From Oscillospiraceae bacterium (GTDB lineage Bacteria; Bacillota; Clostridia; Oscillospirales; Oscillospiraceae), in contig JAFRDL010000041.1 of assembly GCA_017411265.1 (NCBI GenBank), forward strand, positions 1 to 41,192: DNA of 41,192 bases. Direction: 5' to 3'. Made by a program: the position numbers and the translations under genes. Positions within the stretch are counted from its first letter, which is position 1. Each line of letters begins with the position of its first letter. Below the pieces are notes generated by a model that worked only from the letters and a program-made list of their open reading frames with translations, did not search any database and was not told where the DNA came from. This document shows positions 14,584 to 22,993 of this stretch, in pieces.

Positions 14584-15225
14584 TTACGCCTTGCTGGTGC
14601 AGTAGTTCTTGGCCCAGCGGGCAGCCTCGGCGGCGTCGGTGGTGAACGCGTCCGCGCCGATCCGGTCGGCCCACATCTGGGTCACAGGGGCTCCGCCGAT
14701 CATGACCTTGACCTGATCCCGCACACCCGCGTCGATCAGCTGCTGGATGATGTGGCCCTGCTCGTTCATCGTGGTCGTCAGCAGCGCGCTCAGACCGATG
14801 ACATCGGGATTGTACTGCTTGATCGCCTCGATGTACTTCTCGCCGGACACGTTCGCGCCCAGGTCGATGACCTTCAGGTTCGCGCTCTTCATCATCAGAG
14901 CCACCAGGTTCTTGCCGATGTCGTGCAGGTCGCCCTTCACGGTCGCGACGACCGCGGTGCCGATGGTGGTGTCGCCCTTGCCGGCCAGCAGGGGCTGGAT
15001 CACTTCGACGCCGGCGTTCATCGCCTTGGCGCTCAGCAGCACGTTGGGAACGAAGATCTGGCCCTTGGCAAAGCGGTCGCCGATCTCGTTGATGCCGGGC
15101 ATCAGGCCCTCGTTCAGGATCGCGGTGGGATCCTGGCCCTGGTCAACGGCCTCCTGGACCTTGGCTTTGCAGCCGGCGATGTTCCCTTTGATGACGAGTT
15201 CGGACAGTTCGTTGAAGATGGACAT
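14584..15225 (-). CDS. Corrinoid protein (MttC/MtgC-like), first copy
   Basis: 213 residues: a methyltransferase-type helical cap domain (~1-85) and a Rossmann B12-binding domain. The cobalt-binding motif DxHxxG is at 99-104 (DLHDIG; His101 is the lower ligand), followed by GANVS and the GGAPVT loop that contact cobalamin. It carries the methyl group taken by the MttB enzyme encoded next to it. The ribosome site GGAAGAG precedes the start. It lies 37 bases downstream of a second corrinoid gene. Confidence 0.94.
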   Translation of the reverse strand: MSIFNELSELVIKGNIAGCKAKVQEAVDQGQDPTAILNEGLMPGINEIGDRFAKGQIFVPNVLLSAKAMNAGVEVIQPLLAGKGDTTIGTAVVATVKGDLHDIGKNLVALMMKSANLKVIDLGANVSGEKYIEAIKQYNPDVIGLSALLTTTMNEQGHIIQQLIDAGVRDQVKVMIGGAPVTQMWADRIGADAFTTDAAEAARWAKNYCTSKA

Positions 15226-15262
15226 AGCAGTTTCTCTTCCTTTCTAAAAAATGTTTTGACTT

Positions 15263-15931
15263 TTATCGATCAACGGACGCAGCCCCGTCCGTAAGACCCA
15301 CGGAAAACGCATTGGCCTTCTGGGTGGTGTCCACCATGCTGCCGCCGAAGGTGACGTTCAGCTCCCGGGCAAAGCTGGGGGTGATGGGCCCTCCGCCCAG
15401 GATGATCTTCACCGGCCAGCCGAAATCCTCCTTCTGGATCTCGCGCACGATCTGGCGCATCCGGTTCATGGAGGAGGTGAGAAGAGCGGAGAGGCAGACG
15501 ACCCTGGCCCCGGATTCCCGGATGGCCTTGATGTACCGCTCGGCGCTCACGTTGGCGCCCAGGTCGATCACCCGGCTGCCCGTGCTCTGGAGCATGATGG
15601 AAACGAGGTTTTTTCCGATGGTGTGGATGTCCCCCTGGACCGTTCCCACCACCACCACGTTGGGCTCGGGCGGGAGTTCGTTCTGGGCCATCAGCACCGG
15701 CTGCAGATAGGAGACCGCGCTCTGCATGGCCTTGGCGGAGAACAGCACCTGGGGCACGAAACGTTCGCCGCGGCCCAGCAGCTCGCCCAGATGATCCATA
15801 GCCGGGATCAATCCCTGCTCCAGGATGTCGATGGGGCGGTATCCCTGATCCAGCAGTTCCTGGCAGGCGGCCAGGACGCCCTGCTCGTTGCCATCCAGCG
15901 TATTCTGGAAGATCGCATCGTACGGATTCAT
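15263..15931 (-). CDS. Corrinoid protein, second copy
   Basis: 222 residues from the ATG chosen because AAGGGG precedes it; an upstream GTG in the same frame is less likely. Same two-domain layout as the neighbour: helical cap then B12 Rossmann fold with DIHTIG (101-106, His103 as cobalt ligand) and GGGPIT. It is clearly diverged from the other corrinoid gene, so it probably serves a different or a second methyltransferase rather than being a recent duplicate. A -10-like TATACT lies 25 bases upstream with a poor -35, which fits activator control by the divergently encoded PocR-AraC protein. Confidence 0.92.
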   Translation of the reverse strand: MNPYDAIFQNTLDGNEQGVLAACQELLDQGYRPIDILEQGLIPAMDHLGELLGRGERFVPQVLFSAKAMQSAVSYLQPVLMAQNELPPEPNVVVVGTVQGDIHTIGKNLVSIMLQSTGSRVIDLGANVSAERYIKAIRESGARVVCLSALLTSSMNRMRQIVREIQKEDFGWPVKIILGGGPITPSFARELNVTFGGSMVDTTQKANAFSVGLTDGAASVDR

Positions 15932-16024
15932 TAATACCCCTTCTTCCACGGTATACAGTATAAAGCTTTCCGGCCGACATTTCTCTGAAAATTACAATTT
16001 GTTTTGGTCTGTGTTGGGCTTTGC

Positions 16025-16087
16025 AACGGTTTCTGTCAAAAAAAACTGCGTCTATTTATAGACATTCACACAAAAACATGGTAGGAT
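16025..16087 (+). promoter_or_regulatory. Promoter and upstream element of the PocR-AraC gene
   Basis: TAGACA, 17 bases, TAGGAT (16059-16064, 16082-16087). Directly upstream, AAAAAACTGCGT runs into TTTATAGAC; the dyad GTCTAT-TT-ATAGAC (16050-16063) overlaps the -35. This element is almost the same as the one in front of the CobW GTPase gene (1701-1726). It lies in the divergent gap between the corrinoid operon and the regulator, so it could serve both directions. Confidence 0.6.
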
Positions 16088-16181
16088 AATGGTAATCTGA
16101 GGAGTAGAGAAGTTTCAGAATACAAAAAAGTACCAGCCGTCCCCAGCTGTCCAGGGCCGTTGCCGGAAGGGGTGACCGTTT

Positions 16182-17453
16182 ATGGCAGGAAAAGATTTTA
16201 CCAATTTAAAAAACGCGCTGGACTCCTTCAGCAGCTGCACGGAGGTCCCCGTCACCCTGTACGATCCGGAGGGGGCCATTCTTGCCGAGTTTCTTTCCCT
16301 CCAGAAATTCTGTCAGTTTTTTCCTCAGTATACCACGCCCGGCAGCGAGTGCACGGACAACACGCTCTTCTCCATCACCCAGTCCTATGAAATGGGAGAG
16401 CCCTATATTTATTACTGCCCGGCGGGCCTGATCCACATCGCCGTGCCGGTGATCGAAAACGGGAAGCTCCTGGCCTGCGCCGTGGCGGGCCCGCTGATGA
16501 TGGGCGAGACCGACGAGCGGCTGCTGGACCAGGCGATCAGTCTGAACGGCACCCCTGTCAAGGAGCTCTCCCGCATCGCCATGTTCACTTCCCAGATGCG
16601 GCATTTTCTCCCCACCCAGATCCAGAAGCTCTCCTCCCTGCTGTATTCCTCCGTTCTCCTCAGCCAGCAGAATTTTGCCGATTACGCCCATGCGGTCTCC
16701 CGCCACCGCCAGCAGCTGGCCATGGGCGAGCAGATCCAGGCCCGAAAGCGTTCCCTTCCCTCCGGCTCCGTTCCCCTCTCGCTGGCCGAGCTGGAGAGCA
16801 TGTTCATCGACTTCCTCCGGGCCCGGGATCTGGATTCCGCCACGGAATGTCAGACGCGTCTTCTCGACCAGCTGATCCTGGTGGAGGGCGGCAATTTCGA
16901 CAGCATCAAAATGCACCTGCTGGAGCTGTTTCTCACCGTGACCCGGATCGCCACGGACAGCGGCGTCCCTCTGCGGAAGGCCCTGGGAGAAAACATGGAC
17001 CTGTTGGCCTCCCTCATCGGCGTGGAGAGCGTGGAGGAGCTCAGCGTATGGTCTCTGCGTACCACCGAGAGCTTTATCAACGAGGTGTTCGCGGGGCTCT
17101 CTCCCCCCCTGTCCTCCACCACCTCCAAGGCCCTGTCCTATCTCAACGAACACTATATGGACAAGATCACGCTGCGGGATCTGGCCTCCCGGCTGTTCGT
17201 CAGCGATTCCTATCTGTCCAAGCTGTTCCGGCAGGAGCTGGGCACCAGCTTTACCGACTATCTGAACAAGAACCGGGTGGAGCACAGCATCGAGCTGATG
17301 CAGGCCACGGACCTGAGCCTGCTGGAGATCTCCGGCATGGTGGGCTTCGAGGACCAGAGCTACTTCACCAAGGTGTTCAAGCGCATCACCGGGGAGACGC
17401 CCCGCCAGTATAAAACGCATCTTCTCAACGGCAAAGGAGGGGAAGAAGCTTGA
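16182..17453 (+). CDS. PocR-sensor AraC-family transcriptional regulator
   Basis: 423 residues. Residues ~1-165 are a PocR ligand-binding domain (YDPEG near 27, then a CPAGLIHIAVPV motif), found in regulators of propanediol, cobalamin and methyltransferase genes. A helical linker follows, and the last ~95 residues form the AraC double helix-turn-helix (TLRDLASRLFVSDSYLSKLF, then EISGMVGFEDQSYFTKVFK). It is divergent from the corrinoid/MttB operon and leads the activator genes, so it most likely controls both and itself. The ligand may be the methylated substrate or a corrinoid state. ATG preceded by AAGGGG. Confidence 0.92.
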   Translation: MAGKDFTNLKNALDSFSSCTEVPVTLYDPEGAILAEFLSLQKFCQFFPQYTTPGSECTDNTLFSITQSYEMGEPYIYYCPAGLIHIAVPVIENGKLLACAVAGPLMMGETDERLLDQAISLNGTPVKELSRIAMFTSQMRHFLPTQIQKLSSLLYSSVLLSQQNFADYAHAVSRHRQQLAMGEQIQARKRSLPSGSVPLSLAELESMFIDFLRARDLDSATECQTRLLDQLILVEGGNFDSIKMHLLELFLTVTRIATDSGVPLRKALGENMDLLASLIGVESVEELSVWSLRTTESFINEVFAGLSPPLSSTTSKALSYLNEHYMDKITLRDLASRLFVSDSYLSKLFRQELGTSFTDYLNKNRVEHSIELMQATDLSLLEISGMVGFEDQSYFTKVFKRITGETPRQYKTHLLNGKGGEEA

Positions 17454-18112
17454 TCGAATTCGCCAACGTCACCGTACAGTACAGCCGCAGCCGGATCTAC
17501 CGCCGGCTGCATATCGAGCCGGACACGCCGGTGTTTGAATACGCGGAAACCGCCTTTCCCGGCCTGGTAAAGGCCATGGAGGAGCACCTCCGCATGGAAA
17601 ACTGCTACTGCGTCCTCCCCCGCTCCCTGTCCATCGGCGTGAAGGACGTGGACGACGCCCAGGTCCAGGTGGCCTGTCTCTCCTCCTGCTCCGAGGAGAT
17701 CCTGGACGTGATCACGGACATGATGGACCGGGGCGATTATCTGGAGGGCTACATCCTCAACGACCTATCCAACGAGGTGCTTTTCAACGCCTCCAACCAG
17801 ATGAACCGGGAGATCGCCGCCAAGATGGAAAAGCAGGGCTGCCGTCTCTCCCGGCGTTACTCCCCCGGAGAGGGAGGCGTGGAGCTTTACTGCCAGCGTC
17901 CCCTGCTGGACGCCTTCCGGGGCGAGCCCCGGCTCGCCCACGTCCGGCTCACCGAGAGCTTCATGCTGGAGCCGGAAAAATCCATGCTGTACGTGTTCGG
18001 CGCCGACCCCTCCTTCCCGGAGCGGTCCGTGGAGCACGACTGCAGCCAGTGCCCCAACACCACCTGCTTCTTCCGCATGGAGGGAGAAGCCAGTTATTAC
18101 TGCAACGATTGA
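17450..18112 (+). CDS. MetH-activation-domain-like protein
   Basis: 220 residues resembling the activation (reactivation) domain of B12-dependent methionine synthase, which binds AdoMet and helps return cob(II)alamin to the methyl form. The tell-tale segment is RRYSPGEGG near residue 136, then LTESFMLEPEKSMLYVFG near 167. A C-terminal CxxCxxxxC (198, 201, 206) could bind metal or an Fe-S cluster. It starts at TTG four bases inside the AraC gene, with GGAGGGG well placed, and lies 12 bases before the RACE gene. It probably assists reductive activation of the corrinoid proteins; that role is inferred. Confidence 0.78.
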   Translation: MIEFANVTVQYSRSRIYRRLHIEPDTPVFEYAETAFPGLVKAMEEHLRMENCYCVLPRSLSIGVKDVDDAQVQVACLSSCSEEILDVITDMMDRGDYLEGYILNDLSNEVLFNASNQMNREIAAKMEKQGCRLSRRYSPGEGGVELYCQRPLLDAFRGEPRLAHVRLTESFMLEPEKSMLYVFGADPSFPERSVEHDCSQCPNTTCFFRMEGEASYYCND

Positions 18113-18124
18113 GGAGGAGTCCCC

Positions 18125-19861
18125 ATGTTCAACATCCATCTGGTCAACCAAAACGTCACCATCCACGCCGAGGAAGGCATATTGCTCTCCCAGGCCTGCG
18201 CCGACGCCGGATTCCCCCTGGATCTGGTCTGCGGCGGCAAGGGCAAGTGCGGCAAATGCAAGGTGGACATCGCCCGCATGGGCCGGAAGGAGTCCGTTCT
18301 CGCCTGTATTTTCAAAGTGGACAGCGATATGGAGGTGTGGCTCTAGGAAGAGCAGCTCTCCCGGACCGGCTCCATCCTCACCGAGGGACAGAGCGCCCAT
18401 GAGCGGCGGCTGGACCCGGCCCTCACCCGGACGTGCTTCACCCGCCAGCAGCTGACCCCGGATCACTGCGGGGCCGCCTTGAAGGACGTGTCCCTGGCGG
18501 TGGCCCGCCGCTACTCCCGGCTCACCGCCATGGGCACGGAGCAGATCACCTTCACCAAGTATCGGGACACCGTGATCGCCGTGGACGGCGGAGACCTCAC
18601 CCGGCAGTGCTACGGCGCCGCCGTGGACATCGGCACCACCACGGTGGTGCTCTATGCCTACGATCTGGTCACCGGCGAGCTGCTCCACACCGAGAGCCTG
18701 CTCAACTCCCAGATCGCCCGGGGCGCGGACGTGATCAGCCGGATCCTCCACACCATTCAGGATCCGGACGGTCTGGAGGAGCTTAACGGTCTGATCCGGG
18801 AGTGCATCAACTCTCTGCTGGCCGCCGTGGAAAAGCGCGTTCCCGGCTTCTCCCGGGATCTGTGGCATATGGTCCTGTGCGGCAACAGCACCATGCAGCA
18901 TCTTTTCCTCTCGCTCCATCCCCACGGTCTGTCCGTGGATCCCTTCTATACCGTGACGGCGGACATCGTCCGCTGCACCGGCGAGGAGGCCGGGCTGAAC
19001 ATGGCCCCCAGGGGCGTGGTGGAATTCCTGCCCCTGCTGGGCGGCTTTGTGGGCGCCGACACCGCCTCCGTGCTCCTCACCCTGCCGGAGGAAAGCCGGG
19101 GCTCGCTGATGATCGACCTGGGTACCAACGGCGAGATCGCCGTGGGCTGCGGGAACGGAGAATACAAGGTCGCCTCCACCGCCTGCGGTCCCGCTCTGGA
19201 AGGCGGCAACATCGAATGCGGCATGCGGGGCACCGACGGCGCCATCGAGAAGATCTCCCTGCGGGACGACAAGGTGGACATCAAGGTCATCGGCAAGATC
19301 AAGCCCAAGGGCCTGTGCGGCAGCGCCATCATCGACGCGGTGGCGGAGCTTCGCCGCACCGGCATCGTGGACGATTCCGGCCGGATGCTCACCCGGGAGG
19401 AATACGAGGCCGAGCACCCCGGCAGCGCCCTGGCAGAGCATATGCAGGACGTGGAGGAGTACAATCCCGCCTTCTTCTTCTACCGGGGGGAGCGGGACGT
19501 GTACATCTCCCAGAAGGACGTGCGGCAGATCCAGCTGGCCAAGAGCTCCATCCATTCCGGCTGCGTGGCGCTGCTGGCGGAGGAGGGACTGGAGCCCCAG
19601 GACGTGAAATGCCTGTATCTGGCCGGCGCCTTCGGCAACTACATCGACGTGGACAACGCTCTGGCCATCGGCCTGCTGCCCGCCGTGCCCCGGGACCGGA
19701 TCCTCTCCATCGGCAACGGCGCCGGTCTGGGCGTGCGGATGTGCCTGCTGGACAAGTCCCATCTGGACCGGGCGGAGGCGCTCCCCGCCAAGACCGAGCA
19801 CCTGGAGCTGGCCACCAGCCCCCGGTTCATGGAGGAATACATCCTCAACATGAATTTCTGA
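18125..19861 (+). CDS. RACE-type corrinoid activation protein with in-frame TAG
   Basis: One reading frame of 579 codons, interrupted only by a TAG at codon 74 (18344-18346). Residues 1-73 are a 2Fe-2S ferredoxin domain with C36, C42, C45 and C61. After a linker, the ASKHA/DUF4445 domain starts near 160: VDIGTTT (167-173) and IDLGTNGE (330-337) are the two phosphate loops. RACE proteins use ATP and a reductant to bring inactive cob(II)alamin back to cob(I)alamin in corrinoid methyltransferase systems. The frame is identical on both sides of TAG and family similarity continues straight through it. CAG to TAG mutation, sequencing error, suppression or recoding are all possible. AGGAGG precedes the ATG. 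Confidence 0.88.
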
Positions 19862-19878
19862 ACGCAGCCTTATACGGA

Positions 19879-19909
19879 CCGGCCGCCCGATGGGGCGGCC
19901 GGTTTTTTA
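19879..19909 (+). terminator. Terminator of the regulator/activator operon
   Basis: A perfect 10-bp GC stem with a 4-nt loop (19879-19888, 19893-19902) followed by TTTTTTATTTTTT, 17 bases after the RACE stop. Confidence 0.93.
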
Positions 19910-19919
19910 TTTTTTCCTG

Positions 19920-19948
19920 TTGACAAATCCTCCGTCCTGCGGTATAGT
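19920..19948 (+). promoter_or_regulatory. Promoter of the cysK-mnmA operon
   Basis: TTGACA, 17 bases, TATAGT: a near-consensus promoter 66 bases upstream of cysK. Confidence 0.88.
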
Positions 19949-19961
19949 TGGCTCAACTTCA

Positions 19962-19987
19962 ATACCACAAATCTGGTAGGTTGGTAT
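19962..19987. promoter_or_regulatory. Possible Rrf2 operator in the cysK leader
   Basis: A dyad with ATACCA and TGGTAT arms 14 bases apart lies just after the expected transcription start of the cysK operon. Rrf2-family regulators of cysteine and Fe-S genes often use ATACC/GGTAT-like dyads, and an Rrf2 gene closes this gene group. Confidence 0.45.
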
Positions 19988-20013
19988 GATTATTACGCAA
20001 AGGAGACGATATC

Positions 20014-20946
20014 ATGGCAAAGATCTACACCGCGGCCGATCAGCTCATCGGGGCCACTCCCCTGCTGGAGCTCACCAACATCGAAAAGGAGCTGGGTCTC
20101 AAGGCCCGGATCCTGGCCAAGCTGGAATACTTCAATCCCGCCGGCTCCGTGAAGGACCGGATCGCCAAGGCCATGATCGACGACGCGGAGCGCAGCGGCG
20201 CGCTGAAGCCCGGCGCCGTGATCATCGAGCCCACCTCCGGCAACACCGGCATCGGTCTGGCCAGCGTGGCCGCCGCCCGGGGCTACCGGATCATCATCGT
20301 CATGCCTGAGACCATGAGCGTGGAGCGCCGCCAGCTGATGAAGGCCTACGGCGCGGAGCTGGTGCTCACCGAAGGCTCCAAGGGCATGAAGGGCGCCATC
20401 GCCCGGGCGGAGGAGCTGGCCAGGGAGATCCCCGGGGGCTTCATCCCCGGACAGTTCGTCAACCCCGCCGATCCCAAGGCCCACTTCGAGACCACCGGCC
20501 CCGAGATCTGGGAGGATACCGACGGTCAGGTGGATTACTTCGTGGCGGGCGTTGGCACCGGCGGTACCATTACCGGCACCGGCGAGTATCTGAAATCCAA
20601 AAAGGCCGGCGTCAAGGTCGTCGCCGTGGAGCCTGCCTCCTCCCCGGTCCTGTCCGCCGGCGTGGGCGGCGCCCATAAGATCCAGGGCATCGGCGCGGGC
20701 TTTGTCCCCGAGGTGCTGAACACCGCCGTCTATGACGAGATCATCCCCGTGAGCAACGAGGACGCCTTTGCCGCCGGCAAGCTGGTGGGCCGGAAGGAGG
20801 GCGTGCTGGTGGGCATCTCCTCCGGCGCGGCGCTGTGGGCCGCCGCGGAGATCGCCCGGCGCCCCGAGGCGGAGGGCAAGACCATCGTGGTGATCCTGCC
20901 CGACACCGGAGACCGGTATCTCTCCACCCCCCTGTTCGCCGACTGA
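20014..20946 (+). CDS. cysK: Cysteine synthase (O-acetylserine sulfhydrylase)
   Basis: 310 residues, standard length. PLP lysine K47 in NPAGSVKDR, the substrate loop TSGNTG at 74-79, and the phosphate loop GTGGT near 181-185. It makes cysteine from O-acetylserine and sulfide. First gene of a group with an XdhC-family protein, the tRNA thiolase mnmA and an Rrf2 regulator, a sulfur-handling set. Whether it is CysK or CysM in specificity cannot be fixed by eye. Its leader carries an ATACC/GGTAT dyad. Confidence 0.95.
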   Translation: MAKIYTAADQLIGATPLLELTNIEKELGLKARILAKLEYFNPAGSVKDRIAKAMIDDAERSGALKPGAVIIEPTSGNTGIGLASVAAARGYRIIIVMPETMSVERRQLMKAYGAELVLTEGSKGMKGAIARAEELAREIPGGFIPGQFVNPADPKAHFETTGPEIWEDTDGQVDYFVAGVGTGGTITGTGEYLKSKKAGVKVVAVEPASSPVLSAGVGGAHKIQGIGAGFVPEVLNTAVYDEIIPVSNEDAFAAGKLVGRKEGVLVGISSGAALWAAAEIARRPEAEGKTIVVILPDTGDRYLSTPLFAD

Positions 20947-20950
20947 CGCC

Positions 20951-21871
20951 ATGGGGAACCCGGAATTTGCCGCTCTTCTGGCCGCTCTGGACCGGGGGGA
21001 GGCCCCCACGCTGGTCCGCCGGGCGGAGGCGGACACCTACACCCGCCGCTTTCTTCCTCCGGATCGGCTGATCCTCCTGGGCGGCGGCCATATCGCCCAG
21101 CCCCTGTGCGCCATGGCCGCCATGCTGGACTTTTCCGTTGTCGTGGTGGACGACCGTCCCTCCTTTGCCAACGCGGAACGGTTTCCCCAGGCGGCGGAGG
21201 TGATCTGCGACGCATTCCCCGCCGCCATCCGGACTCTCGCGATCCGGCAGACGGACTATGTGTGCTGCATCACAAGGGGGCACCGGTGGGACGCCGACTG
21301 TCTGCGGCAGATCCTTTCGGGGCCCATGCCCTGGTATCTGGGGATGATCGGCTCCTCCCGCCGGGTGTCGGGACTGCTGGGGCTGCTGGCGGAGGAGGGC
21401 TTTGACGCCGCCCGCCTCTCGGAGATCCGCGCCCCCATCGGCCTGCCCATCGGGGCGCTGACCCCCGCGGAGATCGCCGTTTCCATCTGCGCCCAGCTGG
21501 TGGCCCGCCGGCGGGAGCCACGGGCCGATTCCCGGGGGATCCTGCTCCATCAGACCAACACGGATCTTGAGATGCTTCGGCAGTTGGCCCAGGGAGACGG
21601 TCCCCGGGCGCTGCTGCTGGTGCTGTCCACCACCGGATCCACACCGGTGAAGAGCGGCGCCATGATGGCTGTCGACGGCGCCGGGCACAGCTGGGGCACC
21701 ATCGGCGGCGGCTGCAGCGAGGCGGCGGTGATGACCCGGGCCCGGCGGCTCCTGGGCACCGGAGAGAGCCGGGTGGTGACGGTGGATATGTCCAACGACG
21801 TAGCCGAGAGCGAGGGAATGGTCTGCGGCGGCACCATGCGGGTGCTGCTGGAGGACGTGCCGGAAGCATGA
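20951..21871 (+). CDS. XdhC/CoxI-family protein with swapped domain order
   Basis: 306 residues. The first ~190 residues are the Rossmann domain usually at the C terminus of XdhC (GGGHIAQPL near 44, VDDRPSFA near 66). The last ~95 are the XdhC_CoxI domain usually at the N terminus (STTGSTPVKSGAMM, then GTIGGGCSE, and VCGGTMRVLLE at the end). XdhC proteins protect and insert sulfurated molybdenum cofactor into xanthine dehydrogenase-type enzymes. No molybdenum hydroxylase gene is nearby. It starts 4 bases after cysK and its end overlaps the mnmA start by 4 bases, so it is co-expressed with sulfur genes. Confidence 0.88.
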   Translation: MGNPEFAALLAALDRGEAPTLVRRAEADTYTRRFLPPDRLILLGGGHIAQPLCAMAAMLDFSVVVVDDRPSFANAERFPQAAEVICDAFPAAIRTLAIRQTDYVCCITRGHRWDADCLRQILSGPMPWYLGMIGSSRRVSGLLGLLAEEGFDAARLSEIRAPIGLPIGALTPAEIAVSICAQLVARRREPRADSRGILLHQTNTDLEMLRQLAQGDGPRALLLVLSTTGSTPVKSGAMMAVDGAGHSWGTIGGGCSEAAVMTRARRLLGTGESRVVTVDMSNDVAESEGMVCGGTMRVLLEDVPEA

Positions 21872-22950
21872 AAAGGGCTCTGATCGCCATGAGCGGCGGC
21901 GTGGATTCCAGCGTCGCCGCTCTTTGCATGCTCCGGGAGGGCTGGGAGTGCGCGGGGTGCACGATGCGTCTTTTCGACAACGCCGACGCAGGGCTCTCCC
22001 CGGGGCGGACCTGCTGCTCCCTGGAAGACGTGGAGGACGCCCGGAGCGTGGCCTTCCGGCTGGGGATGCCTTATCATGTGTTCAATTACACACGGGAGTT
22101 CCGGCGGGAGGTGATGGACCGCTTCGTCCGCTCCTATCGTCGGGGAGAGACGCCCAACCCCTGTCTGGACTGCAACCGGTATTTGAAGTTCGACGCCCTT
22201 CTGCGCCGCGCCATGGAGCTGGGCTTTGACGCGCTGGTCACCGGGCACTACGCCCGGATCACCTTTTCGGAAGGGCGCTTCCATCTGCGAAAAGCGCTGG
22301 ACGAGACCAAGGACCAGAGCTACGTTCTGTATATGCTCACCCAACCGCAGCTCGCCCGCCTTTGCTTCCCTCTGGGAGCGCTCACCAAGGCGGAGGTCCG
22401 CGCCATGGCGGAGGCCGCGGGCTTCATCAACGCCCGGAAGCCGGACAGCCAGGACATCTGCTTCGTCCCGGACGGGGATCACCCCGCCATGATCCGCCGC
22501 TATACCGGGGAACAATCCTTGCCCGGCGACTTTGTGGACCGGGACGGCCGTGTCCTGGGCCGTCACCGGGGGATCGAATGCTACACGCCGGGCCAGCGCC
22601 GGGGACTGGGCATCCCCCACCCGGAGCGGCTGTATGTGTGCGCCGTCCGGCCGGAGGACAACACCGTGGTGCTGGGGCCGGAGGAGGCGCTGTACACGCG
22701 GGAGGTATTCGCAAGGGATTTCCGCTGGATCGCCGGAGCTGCTCCCGCCGCGCCGGTCCGGGGCGCCGCCCGGGTCCGGTATCGGCAGAAGGAGAGGGCC
22801 GTCACCGTATATCCTCTCCCCGAAGACAGCGTACGGCTGGCATTTGACGAGCCTGTCCGCGCTCCCGCCCCCGGCCAGGCGGCGGTGGTGTACCGGGACG
22901 ATGAAATCCTCGGCGGCGGGACGATCTTTACCCCTTGCGCAAGTAGGTAA
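21868..22950 (+). CDS. mnmA: tRNA-specific 2-thiouridylase
   Basis: 360 residues. PP-loop ATPase motif SGGVDSS at 9-15; catalytic cysteines C102 (NPCLDCNR) and C198 (DICFV), matching the E. coli pair; GHYAR near 126; a C-terminal beta-barrel region. It makes 2-thiouridine at wobble position 34 of Lys, Glu and Gln tRNAs using persulfide sulfur. Start overlaps the XdhC gene (ATGA). The promoter of the following Rrf2 gene lies inside its 3' end. All catalytic parts are present. Confidence 0.95.
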   Translation: MKRALIAMSGGVDSSVAALCMLREGWECAGCTMRLFDNADAGLSPGRTCCSLEDVEDARSVAFRLGMPYHVFNYTREFRREVMDRFVRSYRRGETPNPCLDCNRYLKFDALLRRAMELGFDALVTGHYARITFSEGRFHLRKALDETKDQSYVLYMLTQPQLARLCFPLGALTKAEVRAMAEAAGFINARKPDSQDICFVPDGDHPAMIRRYTGEQSLPGDFVDRDGRVLGRHRGIECYTPGQRRGLGIPHPERLYVCAVRPEDNTVVLGPEEALYTREVFARDFRWIAGAAPAAPVRGAARVRYRQKERAVTVYPLPEDSVRLAFDEPVRAPAPGQAAVVYRDDEILGGGTIFTPCASR

Positions 22951-22964
22951 ATATGGCGTATAAT
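22935..22964 (+). promoter_or_regulatory. Promoter of the rrf2 gene
   Basis: TTGCGC, 18 bases, TATAAT, 29 bases before the Rrf2 start, overlapping the end of mnmA. Confidence 0.6.
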
Positions 22965-22993
22965 GCGCTTATCAGACAAAGGAGGGATCGGAT

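Noticed and set aside
15932..16181. Cobalamin riboswitch before the corrinoid genes
   Set aside because: No B12-box-like conserved core or long structured leader is seen; the gap is too short once the promoters are placed.
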